Assembly: GCA_032622095.1 (NCBI GenBank)
Contig: CP136066.1
Coordinates: forward strand, 3,435,784 to 3,499,783
From: Siphonodentalium dalli
Taxonomy: Eukaryota > Mollusca > Scaphopoda > Gadilida > Siphonodentaliidae
Direction of reading: 5' to 3'
DNA length: 64,000 nt
The notes beneath the pieces were generated by a model. The model saw nothing but the letters and a program-made list of their open reading frames with translations, was not told where the DNA came from and searched no databases. Every line of letters starts with the position of its first letter. The stretch's first letter is position 1. This document shows positions 50,174 through 60,989 of the stretch, in pieces. The position numbers were made by a program, and so were the translations under genes.

Positions 50174-50828
50174 TTACCAATATTTTTTTTTATCAGTTTT
50201 CATCATTTTTTCGAAACGCAATGTGACATGAGCTTAGCATGGCATATACAACTACAATCAAAAACATTTGGGCATCTTTTTAAGTCATTGGGACTAATTT
50301 CCCAAAAAAATATAAATTCTACTTTTGGCATAAAATAAAATCTTGTTTTTGCGGGGTATGTTCTAAAACTATTTTCAAAATTCCATTAAACCGCTCTAGG
50401 GTCCAGCTTCCACCTCGAAATTCATGTCATCAGAACGAGGAGCAAATTGTCTGCGATAAATTGGGACCTTGGTCATCATCACATGTAGCCTCTAATCTTC
50501 TTTAATATGCCTACAACAGACAACCTCCCCTTTCTTGTGACATCATTAAAAACATGTATCTACCACCTTTGTTATGTGGGTAAATCATATGACGGATAGG
50601 TTGTAAGCCATTATATCGTTCACTGTACATACTATGTTGACAAGCGGAAAGTTTGTATGATCCGTCGGCCAGTGATCCATCCTGACTTGTTATTGGTATT
50701 CCGGAGGGCTAGGTGTGATTTTCGTTGACCAGGTCAGATGTGTCACAGTGTCAGGTAATCACTTGCCTGCATGTATTGGTTAACCTACAAAGACCTGCTC
50801 AGTTTCTGATTGGCAGAACATATATGCT
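50174..50828. other. Intergenic sequence; nothing recognised
   Basis: I see no tandem, inverted or coding structure with support. Confidence 0.4.
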
Positions 50829-50983
50829 AATATAAAAATGGTGACCTGGCTCGAGGGCAACATTGCAGATTGTCTCCCCGAGGAACAAATGTCTCCCGAG
50901 GCGGAGCCGATGGTTACATTGGTTCCAGAGGGAGACTATCCGCAATGCTGCCATCGAGCCAGGTCACCATTGTTTTTATTATA
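50829..50983. mobile_element. Imperfect foldback element, about 155 bp
   Basis: taaaaatggtgacctggctc, continuing gagggcaacattgcagattg and tctccc, is mirrored by gggagactatccgcaatgct, gccatcgagccaggtcacca and ttg-ttttta. The arms are about 55 bp with a few mismatches. A further piece, aaatggtgaccggcaatg, lies at about 51232. Confidence 0.75.
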
Positions 50984-51310
50984 CCGAAAATCCATGTCAG
51001 CAGTTCTGAAAATTTAAAAATAAAGAGGAAATTCTATAAAATTATTTAATTTCTTTTGATTTGACACCGGCATCCATGATGTTTACTTTGAAGAATGCGG
51101 AAGTCGTCTGAATCGTGACGATTTGGGGTTTCCGGTTTGAATGTCACGGTCAAAATACGTCATAAAATTTCCTTCGGGTGCTTCCGTGAACATGTTCGGG
51201 CTCTTTCGTTCGGAGCGGTAACCATTGCAAAAAATGGTGACCGGCAATGTTTCATGGGCGGGAAACATTGCAAATTGTAAAATCACACCCTATGGGAAAG
51301 TAACATACGC

Positions 51311-51870
51311 TTTTAATAGAATATAGAATAGAATATAATTTATTAGCAAGAACATCCATATATAAGGACAGGTTGCTGAGAATACATAATGAATAAACAA
51401 TCAAATAGCAAACATGGCGAAAAGTAGTACTAACGCGTTCAAATAATAATACAAATGAAACTGATCAATCGCATCGCGGCAATCTACGACGTAATGATTG
51501 ATTAATTGATTACAGTTGTGCTGCGACTGTAAACACAATATCACAGTTACTGCCGGAGGCCATTGGTATCCAATAACCGTAAGCCAATTAGATGTCATTG
51601 CAAAAATCAGATATCAATGCAAAGAATATCCGGATCAGATTACATACATCTGCACAAATTTCGGGACATTCATTGGTCATAATCACTTTAAATTTCTCTA
51701 GTGGGCAAAGTTGATCAAAATGGTGGTGTCCAGATCTAATCATCGATACTAAATCATTCCTAAGACCCGCATAAAGCGAGCAGTCCATCAGAAAGTGAAA
51801 TTCATCTTCTATAGAGCCAAGTTTACAAAATAAACATATTCTTTTCTCTGCATATATGAGGTATAATAAT
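51311..51870 (-). mobile_element. LINE 3' fragment with C-terminal zinc-knuckle-like motif
   Basis: The minus-strand frame ending at 51588 reads RICLFCKLGSIEDEFHFL, then MDCSLYAGLRNDLV. This is the C-x2-C...E-x-E-x-H-x2-x-x-C-x3-Y-x3-R pattern common at the C-terminus of CR1/Jockey-type LINE ORF2 proteins. About 240 bp downstream the minus strand carries AATAAA (plus 51339-51344), then a tattctat-type simple tail ending near 51311. This is a plausible intact 3' terminus, and everything upstream of the motif is missing. It is a different family from the 54.5-kb LINE, whose equivalent motif is CACGNQCEYAYHYLFMC. Confidence 0.75.
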
Positions 51871-52479
51871 ATTTATTGTATTTACAAAATGTGGAAATGT
51901 CTCATGCCGACCACATGACCCAGCATGCCGTTAATGCCCATAAATATATCCCATTACATCCATCGTGACCTAATCGGAAGTGTACTCCAGTTCGATCCGA
52001 CACGCTGATAAACTTTATATTTTGAAATGTGTATGTGTATGGAACGAAAAATCCAAATTGGATTTATTTCAATTAAAATTATAAATGTAATCCGCATTAC
52101 ATATCGATCACCTTACATCCATCGTGACTAATACACGTCATTTGTGTGATCCAATACCAACCATACTACAGTGATTATACCCAGCATCATCTCCTCCCGT
52201 TCCATGTAAGTCCGGTCAGCATATATGTCATCTCATCGATATATACACCATCGTCTCCTCCCCTTTCATGTCGGTCCGGTCAGCATGCATGTCATTCCAA
52301 CAATATACATAGTATCGATTCCCTAAAAGTACTTCGATCAATCTGAAAGTATGCCCCTTTCCATGCTGGCAAACTATAAACCAACCAGGTGATCGCGAGC
52401 GCTAGGCCACCAAAGCCTTAATATTCGGGTGTATTCAAGTTCTCTTGAGCGCGCGATCTATCTCGACGGGCGTATTTGA
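51871..52479. other. Intergenic sequence; minor direct repeat
   Basis: tccggtcagcatatatgtca and tccggtcagcatgcatgtca occur about 65 bp apart (52209-52295) in a roughly 65-bp doublet. Nothing else is recognised. Confidence 0.45.
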
Positions 52480-53330
52480 ATCCTGTTTCGCGCGGGATAT
52501 AAACACTGTATCGAAGGTGTATTTGAATCATATTTGGCGTGTGATATAAGCACTCGACGGGTGTACTTATTTGAAACCTGTTTCGCGCGTGATATAAACA
52601 TTCGAAGGTGTATTCGAATCCTGTTTCGCGCGTAATCTACACTCCACGGATGTATATTCAATTCCTGTTTCGCGCGTGATATAAACACTCGACGGGTGTA
52701 TTTGAATCCTGTTTCGCGCGTGATATAAACACTCGACGGGTGTATTTGAATCCTGTTTCGCGCGTGATATAAACACTCGACAGGTGTATTCGAATCCTGT
52801 ATCGCGCGTAATATACACTCCACGGATGTATATTCAATTCCTGTTTCGCGCGTGATATAAACATTCGAAGGTGTATTCGAATCCTGTATCGCGCGTAATA
52901 TACACTCCACGGATGTATATTCAATTCCTGTTTCGCGCGTGATATAAACATTCGAAGGTGTATTCGAATCCTGTTTCGCGCGTAATATACACTCCACGGA
53001 TGTATATTCAATTCCTGTTTCGCGCGTGATATAAACATTCGAAGGTGTATTCGAATCCTGTTTCGCGCGTAATATACACTCCACGGATGTATATTCAATT
53101 CCTGTTTCGCGCGTGATATAAACATTCGAAGGTGTATTCGAATCCTGTTTCGCGCGTAATATACACTCCACGGATGTATATTCAATTCCTGTTTCGCGCG
53201 TGATATAAACATTCGAAGGTGTATTCAATTCCTGTTTCGCGCGTGATATAATCACTCGACGGGTGCATTCGAATCATAGTTCGTGGGCAATCGTGGCCGA
53301 TGTGCACTCGACGCGTTTATTCAATCCGGG
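52480..53330. repeat. 87-bp dimeric minisatellite (43+44 bp half-units)
   Basis: The half-units share cctgtttcgcgcgt(g/a)atata but end in caattcctg versus cgaatcctg contexts. In the centre they alternate strictly, giving an 87-bp higher-order unit of about five copies. The edges have single-type half-units. Because 87 is divisible by 3, long minus-strand open frames (up to 265 codons, Arg/Ile/Ser-rich) run through the array in more than one frame. I treat them as artefacts. Confidence 0.93.
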
Positions 53331-54394
53331 TTTGCGTGTGTTTACACCGTAATGGAATTGTTTTAGTTTAAACCTAGTTAGTTGCCTAATTTTATCAAAC
53401 ATGGTATATATTACAACAATGTTATACACTATAGACAGTGGGGTTGAATGTCAATACGTAGTGCTGGTCTCACTTGTGAGTACCCCTCTCGGATTTGTTA
53501 TTTACACTGAAACATAAATAATGAGCGGTGGCAAATAAACAATCATGGCTATCAAAACAAGTTTAATATACGTTTGTACATATCACCGATCACCCCTACC
53601 CGAGTCAATCATGGCTATCAAAACAAGTTGAACATAAGTCTGTATATATCACCGGTCACCCTCCCCGAGTCAGTATGTGCATTTGTATGCGTTGAGCATC
53701 GTATTTGTTGACAGGTTGCATTCTCAATCCTAGGTTTCGCGGAGTGTTAATTGACGGAAGCCCTTCAACCTGACGTCACGTCGTTCCTGTGTCAGTCACT
53801 TGTGTTCGCATCGACAACGTCCGCATAATCTACATCCATAATGTAATATAGGGAACTTCATTTACACTGAGATGCTGCGAATCTGGTGTCAGTGTATGCA
53901 AATAAGATAACTCACATGACAATAGCATAGAGGCACACACGTGTACAACCGCTGAATATAATACGCAGAGTGTGTTATTGTAACCAATAGGAAACCCAAC
54001 ATACGTTTCGTAATAATGCAGTATATAGCTTGCGTAAATACAGTATGTGTACTGGCACGAAAATCTTGTTATTCTGCTGTTATGAATGGCACAACATTAA
54101 TACAATTAACAGAATTATTCGAATGGTGTTTACCTTTACTTAAGGTGCAATGTATTACAAGGAAACATGATACCCAACACACGGAAGGGTGTGGGGCTTT
54201 CTTGTTAAATTGTTTAAACTTCCTGATTGATTAGGAAATTGCTTATACAGCAGGGTGCTTGTCTGCAATTAGCGGTGGGTAAAACATGACACAACCTGTG
54301 GACTAAATTGTGGTTGGGCACATCCCTCCGTACTTACACATGTCAGGGTGTCTTGCAAATGTCTGAACCTAACACTGTTTATTTATATTTCCAG
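53331..54394. other. Intergenic sequence with a 65-bp tandem duplication
   Basis: caatcatggctatcaaaaca, running to tatatcaccg-tcacccc and ccgagt, is present twice in tandem at about 53541-53672. No gene is recognised. A pyrimidine-rich run ending ttatttatatttccag closes the stretch at 54394 and could be a splice acceptor. Confidence 0.5.
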
Positions 54395-54499
54395 GCGAAG
54401 AACAAGATAATCATGCTGAAGGTCATACGCCATCTGAACGAATCGAAGCGAAAAACACAAGCAGAAACTGCGAAGCAGAAACTCACGCTCACAAAAAAG
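54395..54499 (+). other. Candidate 105-bp internal exon (uncharacterised)
   Basis: A pyrimidine-rich tract ending in ttccag precedes 54395. The stretch ends with aaaaaag followed by gtcagt, a good donor consensus. The 105 bp equal 35 codons, open in the phase-0 frame, and encode a Lys/Glu/Gln-rich, probably helical peptide (containing LKVIRHLNESKRKTQAETAK). A second frame is also open across it, which weakens the case. LINE coding sequence begins within 20 bp downstream, so the piece could also be upstream LINE sequence. No other exon of such a gene is visible. Confidence 0.3.
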
Positions 54500-54516
54500 G
54501 TCAGTCGATTTCCCTT

Positions 54517-55688
54517 AAGCCGCAACCTTAACCCTTCCATCGAGTACATTATTAGACCCAATTATTATCGGCAATTCCCTTCGTGTACTAGAAGCTGAAG
54601 TAATAAACCCGGGAGTCTCTGACCACTTAGGTGTATGTGTGTCACTAGCTTATGATTATTCACAAGTAACTTCGTTCCAGAGAGTAGTATGGAACTACTC
54701 CAGAGCAAATTTTGAAAGAGCCAACGAAATACTCGGTAACACAAACTGGGATGATCTCCTTAAGTGCCTCGACACCGATTCAGCTACCATACTTTTCCAA
54801 AATAAATTTATGTCAGCAATGAACGATACAATTCCCCAATCCACTGTTACGGTTCGACCCAAGGATAAAATCTGGTTTAACTCAGAAATCCGAAGAGAAA
54901 TTCGCAAACGCGAAAGGCTACGTACCAAAGCCATAACAAATAATAATCACAACACATGGCAAAAATATAAGCAATGTCGAAATAAAGTAAATAACATGAA
55001 CAAGTTCGCGATATCGAAATTTGATGAAAAATTGGAAGACCGCATGAAAGAATCATCATCTCCCCGCGAATTCTGGCAACTAATGAATTACCTACTATGT
55101 AAAAAGAAAACAACGAATGTTCCACCCCTATACTGCTCGAATGCCCATATAAATACCATAAACGTAAATGGAACCGTGTACGCGACTGATGATCTTGACA
55201 AGGCTAACATATTAAACCAGAGCTTCGTTTCTAACTCATCAATAAACGACTCAAACCACAGTTTACCTGTGTTCAATTCTCGTTGTAACAACACGATGGA
55301 GGACTTTGAGTTCACCGAAGATGAAATAATTTTGGCAATTAAATCACTTAAATTAAACAAAGCCCATGGCTACGATGGAATTAGTGCAAACATGCTCCTA
55401 GCTACCGCAGAATCAATTGCTCGTCCATTAGTTTTAATCTTCAGAAAATCTCTTGATAGCATGACATTTCCATCTGTATGGAAAAATGCTAATGTTGTCC
55501 CCATCTTTAAAAAAGACGACCCCGCTGATAGCAAGAACTATCGTCCTATTTCCCTTCTACCCTGTTTGGGAAAAATATTTGAGAAAGTTGTATTAAAACA
55601 GATCAGGGATTTCTTTAAAAAAACGAACTACTATTCTTATGTCAATCGGGTTTCATTCCAGGGCAAAGCACTTCTCATCAACTCATAG
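54517..55688 (+). pseudogene. LINE ORF2 fragment: endonuclease end and reverse transcriptase N-terminal half
   Basis: The frame is open from 54517. It shows STLLDPIIIG and then GVSDHLGVCVSL, where SDH is the last conserved endonuclease motif with its catalytic His. The middle is a charged linker. The reverse transcriptase starts around 55310-55380 (KAHGYDGISANMLL) and continues through NYRPISLLPCLGKIFEKVV at about 55537. Near 55645 one base is lost: the sequence after Tyr-Val should read on as GFIPGQSTSHQL but falls into another frame and meets TAG at 55686. The reading frame before 54517 is closed by TAA. Confidence 0.85.
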
Positions 55689-55958
55689 ATCAATACAATC
55701 ACCTGTGTCAATCTCTCGACAATGGACTGTATACATGTTCTATTTTTTGTGATATATCAAAGACATTCGAGAGAGTTTGGCACAGGGGACTAATACATAA
55801 ACTTTCAAGTTATGGAGTTCGTGGTACATCTTTGAAATGGCTATAGGAGACTATTTAAATAACCGACAGCAGCGCGTATTAGTTAACAACAGCTTTTCTA
55901 GCTATGAGATCATCCCAGCGGGCGTACCACAAGGTTTTTCCTAGGCCCTTTTCTATTT
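55689..55958 (+). pseudogene. LINE reverse transcriptase, central part in broken frames
   Basis: In a frame shifted from the preceding segment the sequence reads CSIFCDISKTFERVWHRG, the block containing the first catalytic Asp. It keeps that Asp (F-x-D-I-S-K) but has E where D is usual in the A-F-D core. A second frame change lies just after LKWL near 55843, where a TAG interrupts. A third is near 55935, inside the VPQG motif region (gcgtaccacaaggtttttcc). The motifs are recognisable, so the breaks are recent relative to sequence decay. Confidence 0.8.
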
Positions 55959-57173
55959 TTGGTTTACATCAATGATTTAGCAGACATCTGTTCTGTTACG
56001 AGAATGTACGCTGACGACACTTGCATTACTAACGAGCACCACGCCCTAAATGAATTGGCCCAAACCATGAACAAGGATCTTGAAAACATATCAAGATCGT
56101 CAAACAATTGGCTAGTCAATTTTAATCCATCAAAAACGATGGGCATGTCGTACTCTTTGACTGGCACATCCGGCGATACTCCTAATTTAACCTTTAATAA
56201 TGATACTATATCCTTTGTTGAGACACATAAACACATCGGTCTTGAACTCCAATCAAATATGTCATGGAACAATCATATCAATGCAAATATTAAAAGAATA
56301 GCCTGGCGTTTTTCACAACTAAGAAGATTTAAATACCAGCTCGATAGGAAGACCCTAGAAAACATATATAAAACGTATATTTTACCATTATACGATTATG
56401 CCGATGTAGTATGGGCAAATGCACCTAAATATCAAATGGATAAACTTGAACGGTTACACATTGATGCAGCCAGAATAGTCAGTGGACTCACACGATCAGT
56501 CTCTGATATAAACACAATGAAAGAAGTAGGCTGGCCCCCACGGAGGAGGAGGCGTGACTTACACAAATTACAAACTATGTACAACATTATCAATCGGAAT
56601 GCCCCTATTTATCTCACAAACATATTACCACCCAGAATAGCTGACATATCAGAGTATGAATTCAGATATCCCGAAATGTTTTACACATATTTCAGTAACA
56701 CTGAGAATTACAAAAAGTCATTTTTCCCTTCAACCATAAAAGCGTGGAATGACATGCCGTCCGTAATAACCGATGCCCCCACAATTTCATATTTCAAAAC
56801 GTATCTTAGAATAATTGACCCCGTCACTAGACCCCCGATGTATTTCTACACGGGACGCAGGCAATGTAACGTACTTCACGCAAAATTACGGAACTATTGC
56901 AGTGATCTAAAGTCTGATAAATTCCAAAACTACATATCTGACAGCCCACGTTGCGCATGCGGCAACCAATGCGAATATGCATATCATTACCTTTTCATGT
57001 GTTCCCTGTACCAATCAGCACGAATAGAAATGTATCATTCGCTACACAGAGAAGGACTCAAATTAACACATATTAATGATTTACTTTCTGGCATCCAAAA
57101 CATAGATATAAAACAAAATGTGAAATTGTTCAAAATAGTAGAACATTTTATTACGGAAACTAAACGTTTCTGA
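55959..57173 (+). pseudogene. LINE reverse transcriptase catalytic box to C-terminus
   Basis: The open frame of 404 codons begins within the LVYINDL block; it is not a true start but the point where the frame resumes after a break. MYADDTCI at 56004 holds the two catalytic Asp residues. It continues through the thumb-like region (HKHIGLELQSNMSWNNHI), a WANAPKYQMDKLERLHIDAA segment, WNDMP, and a C-terminal C-x-C-G...E-x3-H-x3-x-x-C motif (CACGNQCEYAYHYLFMC, about 56952-57003). The order and spacing are typical of CR1/Jockey-clade ORF2 proteins. It would act in target-primed reverse transcription if the whole ORF were intact. Confidence 0.9.
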
Positions 57174-57300
57174 CAAATGATATTAACTTAATTAATAAGT
57201 AGGACATAAATATGTTTATGTTCTAACTCGATTCGCTCGAACGAACATAAATGATTTAAAAAATAACAACGACTAATGAGATTATATAATGTTTATTAGG

Positions 57301-58077
57301 ATAAACTCAGGTCTGCCGCAAACCGGCCTGAAATAACGGTTATGAAAAGTAACAATAACAGTATATGAATTACCATGCAACGGTCTCAGTCATGTTCGCA
57401 ATGATAAGATATTTGAAATATGAAATGTTAGATGATAAACGATACGTCTCTGACCGAAAATGGCTGTCGCTTCATGGGTGGGAGGGGAGGGGCTTTAACC
57501 TGAGCGTAGAATGGCAAGACTATACTGTCTTGGCCATGCATGTGTATTCGGGTGATTGATTAGATCCGTGAATCATGCGATGAATAGTTTCAGAGCTGAT
57601 ACTCGCTGTACACTGATTGATCTGACCTGATCAATCTGACCGACGGAGCGTACATCTATAAACCCCTATCATGCCAAATCTCAATCGTGGTTGCACTTCA
57701 TTAAATAAATTTATTGTTGTTTATTGCTTTTTTCGACCTGGTACTTGCTCGGCCATAACAATGTTTTAAATAAACACAATCGACGTTGGCACCCACACCA
57801 TCTTACATCATCCTTTCCTAACGATCCGCAAGATCATCCTTCACCAGTCACCATTCTCTCACATTCCACACAGCTGTAAATAAGTTACTTATTGTGCCAC
57901 TTTGTCAATTATGTAATTTTGTAACAATGTATACTGGAGAGGGGCTCATTAAGTTATGTAACTTGTGCCCCAATCCACTTTGTATTATTACAAATAAAAT
58001 ATGTTTAAAGTAAAAAAATGTTAACCCTTCCATGACTGTAACTCGTTGCATGAATATGACTATTGCGAAAACCCTTT
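57301..58077. other. Intergenic sequence; nothing recognised
   Basis: Open frames of 64-73 codons lack motifs. A short phrase, ctgatcaatctgacc, is doubled near 57617-57645. Confidence 0.4.
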
Positions 58078-58143
58078 GCCAATGCATTCTATTAGACATG
58101 ATAGTACCGCATAGAGAGCCTCGCATATATTATAACATATATT
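58078..58143. repeat. Badly decayed hairpin module
   Basis: It is preceded by accctt; gccaatgcattctattagac and cctcgcatatattataacat keep parts of both arms, but the stem is largely destroyed. ttacatatgcgagg near 58190 and ccctgt words may be more debris. Confidence 0.6.
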
Positions 58144-58615
58144 GTCCTAATTATATTTAACGCCACCCTGTAAACCGGCCCATTATCTTACATATGCGAG
58201 GTTCCCTGTGGGAGAATACACTGTCGCAGTATATCTAATACTGAGCCAGTACAGCTTCCGTCATGAACCTCATGGCTAACATATGGGGCGCGTTTACAGG
58301 GTATCCGTATCTGTGTGTTTTCCTGTGCAACGGGAGGGCGTACAATTAGTGTATTAACCCATCAGATGTAATAGTTCACCCTTTTGAAGTTGTTGGGATT
58401 GTGAATGATTGCATTCAATAGTATACCGCTTCAGTTCACATTTGACCAGATTTGGGATTTAATATGACATGTGTTTCGATATAAATGGATCATTTGGTTG
58501 GTGTATATGTTGTTTTTCATACTGATGAAGTCGTTGCAAGTAACGGCATGCTCGAAGTAATTTGGTGCTACTATTGATGGGCGTAACGACATCAGCTCCC
58601 CGTGATGAGTCAGTT

Positions 58616-59178
58616 GCTTTGTGCATGGTTCGCGCTACCACTTGCCAAATTTGCCAATGGCGATTTGGCAAAAGTTTTGGCAAGTCACGTTTTAATTCCT
58701 CAAGAAAGTTGAACAATATTGGTCAATCAATACGATTCATCTCATGAAACTCTCACAATATTATGATATTAGTGGTGTTGTATACGGTCTAGGACAAGTT
58801 AACACCGTTTTAAGATGCAGTTAATCAGATATAATTAGTATTGATTGGTAAGGGATTACCCATATTTAGTGTGATGGTGTTGTTTACATAGCTAATACCT
58901 TGTAATGTGTGTGCCCTTCTGATGAAGCAACCAGTCTACAATTTTATTGTTCGGTGATTGGTTAAGTGTTCATAATAAACCACAAAATAAGACTCATTGT
59001 TGCAGAAAATTTGCCAAATGAAAATATTTGTTGCCAAATTATTTTAGAATTTGCCAAATGCTATCCATATGCATGATAGCATTTGGCATATTCTAAAATA
59101 ATTTGGCAAAACATATTTTCATTTGGCAAATTATTTGGCAAACGTAAATTTTGGTCCAGCGCGGACCCTGCCTTTGTG
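58616..59178. mobile_element. hAT-like MITE, second copy, with near-perfect 8-bp duplication
   Basis: The body 58624-59170 (547 bp) starts CATGGTTCGCGCTACCACTT and ends with the complement of CAGGGTCCGCGCTGGACC. Flanks are GCTTTGTG (58616-58623) and CCTTTGTG (59171-59178), 7 of 8 bases identical. The interior is related to 44901-45495, but the elements lie in opposite orientation. It contains a long hairpin at 59010-59130. No coding capacity is seen. Confidence 0.8.
59010..59130. repeat. Long hairpin inside the hAT-like MITE, about 56-bp arms
   Basis: tttgccaaatgaaaatattt, going on to gccaaattattttagaattt and gccaaatgctatc, is mirrored with about four mismatches by gatagcatttggcatattct, aaaataatttggcaaaacat and attttcatttggcaaa. 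The loop is catatgcat. The 44.9-kb copy has only one arm. Confidence 0.9.
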
Positions 59179-59253
59179 CGTCTGATTCCTAGTGCCGTCA
59201 ATAATCTTACCACGGAAGGAAATGTGGGATCATCTTCCATTCCCCGTTGATTG

Positions 59254-59474
59254 TACTGATAGGGTTTATTGTATAGTGGTAAGCACGACGTATATGTATT
59301 GATAGGGTTTATTGTATAGTGGTAAGCACGACGTATATGTATTGATAGGGTTTATTGTATAGTGGTAAGCACGACGTATATGTATTGATAGGGTTTATTG
59401 TATAGTGGTAAGCATGATGTATATGAGAGATAGGGTTTATTGTATAGTGGTAAGCAGGATGTATATGAGAGATA
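59254..59474. repeat. 43-bp minisatellite, about 5 units
   Basis: The unit is tgatagggtttattgtatag plus tggtaagcacgacgtatatgtat. The last two units carry gcatgat/gcaggat and gagaga changes. Confidence 0.95.
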
Positions 59475-59624
59475 TACAATATGATGAATACGAGCGTACA
59501 CACATAATTAACAAGATCATAACTTAATTGTTGATGATTGGTTGTACTCATTGTACAACACAGGTATGAGTAGAAGAGTAGAATAACACAGTAACAATGG
59601 TGCGATATACGCTATAGTGAACGT

Positions 59625-59960
59625 TCAATTCAATTCTTTAATCTCATTTAACCAATAGACATGGCATCTGAGATACATACATTTAAATACAAATAGATGA
59701 CACAATCACATTTAACATAATTATATTATAGTATATGTAATATTAAAGTATTGATTGAAGGCACATCCACCCGAAACTTATGTCATGAAACCTTTAAGTG
59801 TGGTTGAGAATCTCCCCTATTCGGCAGTACTGTGCATATTGCAACGTTGTTGATATGGGATCATTGGACATAATAACAAAAATAGAAACAAATCATTGAA
59901 TACAAAAATAAAGACTAAGCCAGGGTGGATGTACCCTTTACTATATACAGACTATCTATT
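59625..59960 (-). mobile_element. Possible small non-LTR or foldback element
   Basis: On the minus strand the stretch ends in gagattaaagaattgaattg, a tail-like end of gaatt words. Its body contains an inverted pair, gggtggatgtgcc/ggtacatccaccc, near 59935 and 59765. The evidence is thin. Confidence 0.35.
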
Positions 59961-60347
59961 TATTTGATACACTCTCGTCATTCACACATGACTACTGTCA
60001 TAGTGACATGCTATGCATATACATACATGTATAAATGTTGACTTGAGACGATGGAGCACATGAGCTACAGACATAAGTTTGAATTTGAAAACAAATATCG
60101 TATTGATAAAGTCTGGTATGTTTTAATCATCCTATAACTTGAAGTTGTGTGTGTATTCGAATGGTGATGTTTATGACAAAGCGTGGCTAGAAATAAACTG
60201 ACAAAGACCTCGTTGCTAATAAGCCCCATCGCATCAAGTGCATGTCCACATCAAGTAAATCCTGCGTACTCAGTGATGATCAGGCGATCCCTGTCAAAAA
60301 TCGTGCTCAAGTCGTACAGATAACATGGATACCATGATACCTCATAC
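59961..60347. other. Intergenic sequence next to the exon candidate
   Basis: Nothing is recognised apart from the 20 bp past the putative donor that match 44268-44290. Confidence 0.4.
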
Positions 60348-60603
60348 CTTATATGGACACATGACACCAGCATTCTGGAAATAACTACCCGTTCGAGAGA
60401 GAGGGAACTTCACTTTACCATGAACCTTGCTTCCACCAACATCCATTAAAACGTATACATAGCGCTTACCGACAGAGACTTTAAAATATAAAGTATCAAC
60501 CATTCTGGACTCTACATTGTTTCCGTACACGGCCAACCGTACATTCACCAAATGACAACGGGACGGAAACCACGAAATGTGCACCTCTTGCATACAACGC
60601 AAG
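60348..60603 (-). other. Candidate host exon, protein family not recognised
   Basis: On the minus strand about 85 codons are open, from a possible acceptor (gttatggtaacttccaag at about 60604) to AAG followed by GTATGA, a good donor, at 60348. If the donor is not used the frame stops at once with TGA. The peptide looks like a folded domain with alternating hydrophobic strands: EVHISWFPSRCHLVNVRLAV, then DTLYFKVSVGKRYVYVLMDV, then GGSKVHGKVKFPL. Codon use is varied and not repeat-driven. I cannot name the domain. The end of the segment and its donor recur, decayed, at 44268-44335. It could be a true exon, a pseudo-exon or part of a repeat. Confidence 0.4.
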
Positions 60604-60989
60604 CTTGGAAGTTACCATAACAATACGAAATTATAAGTAGACATAATTTATGTGTACAGTTTAGTATCCCCAGCCGACCCCTAGGGTCTATTCCTGCTGG
60701 TGACACACCAGTGTTGATCAAGGTACCGGGTCACTTCTGTATGTTAATTGCCCTTGATATTGGTCTCTGTTATCTGGTGTCTTGTCTATCCAGATTTACT
60801 GTCTCAATTAACATCACACGTTGCTTCCTGTCGACCGACGATGATTGAATTTGCGCTTCCCGTCGACGCTGTCTATTAGCCGCTGTACGCCGTGTTTGTT
60901 CTGAAATTCGCCGGTCATTAAGTCTGTAGAGATCACATTGTGATTCAGACCCTCTCAGCTGAGTGTGAAATCACTCTCAGCGATTGCTA
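60604..60989. other. GC-richer stretch upstream of a small plus-strand ORF
   Basis: From about 60660 the sequence becomes GC-richer than its surroundings (gccgacccctagggtctatt, cgcttcccgtcgacgctgtc). It could be a 5' leader of the ORF at 60990, or unrelated unique sequence. No core promoter motif is claimed. Confidence 0.3.

Larger units (their letters stand above)
54517..57300 (+). mobile_element. 5'-truncated CR1/Jockey-type non-LTR retrotransposon
   Basis: The element holds the last part of an apurinic-type endonuclease, a reverse transcriptase and a C-terminal Cys/His motif in order. It lacks the 5' part (no ORF1, most of the endonuclease missing), the usual product of incomplete target-primed reverse transcription. 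The coding part ends with TGA at 57171-57173. The following AT-rich 3' region contains a hairpin, tttatgttc...gaacataaa at about 57210-57250. I cannot fix the 3' end or a target duplication. The presence of at least three frameshifts makes it a dead copy. Confidence 0.85.

Noticed and set aside
52458-53255. 265-codon Arg-rich protein
   Set aside because: The frame follows the 87-bp repeat unit and a second frame over the same array is also open.
57205-57255. Independent hairpin element after the LINE
   Set aside because: The short tttatgttc/gaacataaa stem lies in the LINE 3' region and is better read as part of it.
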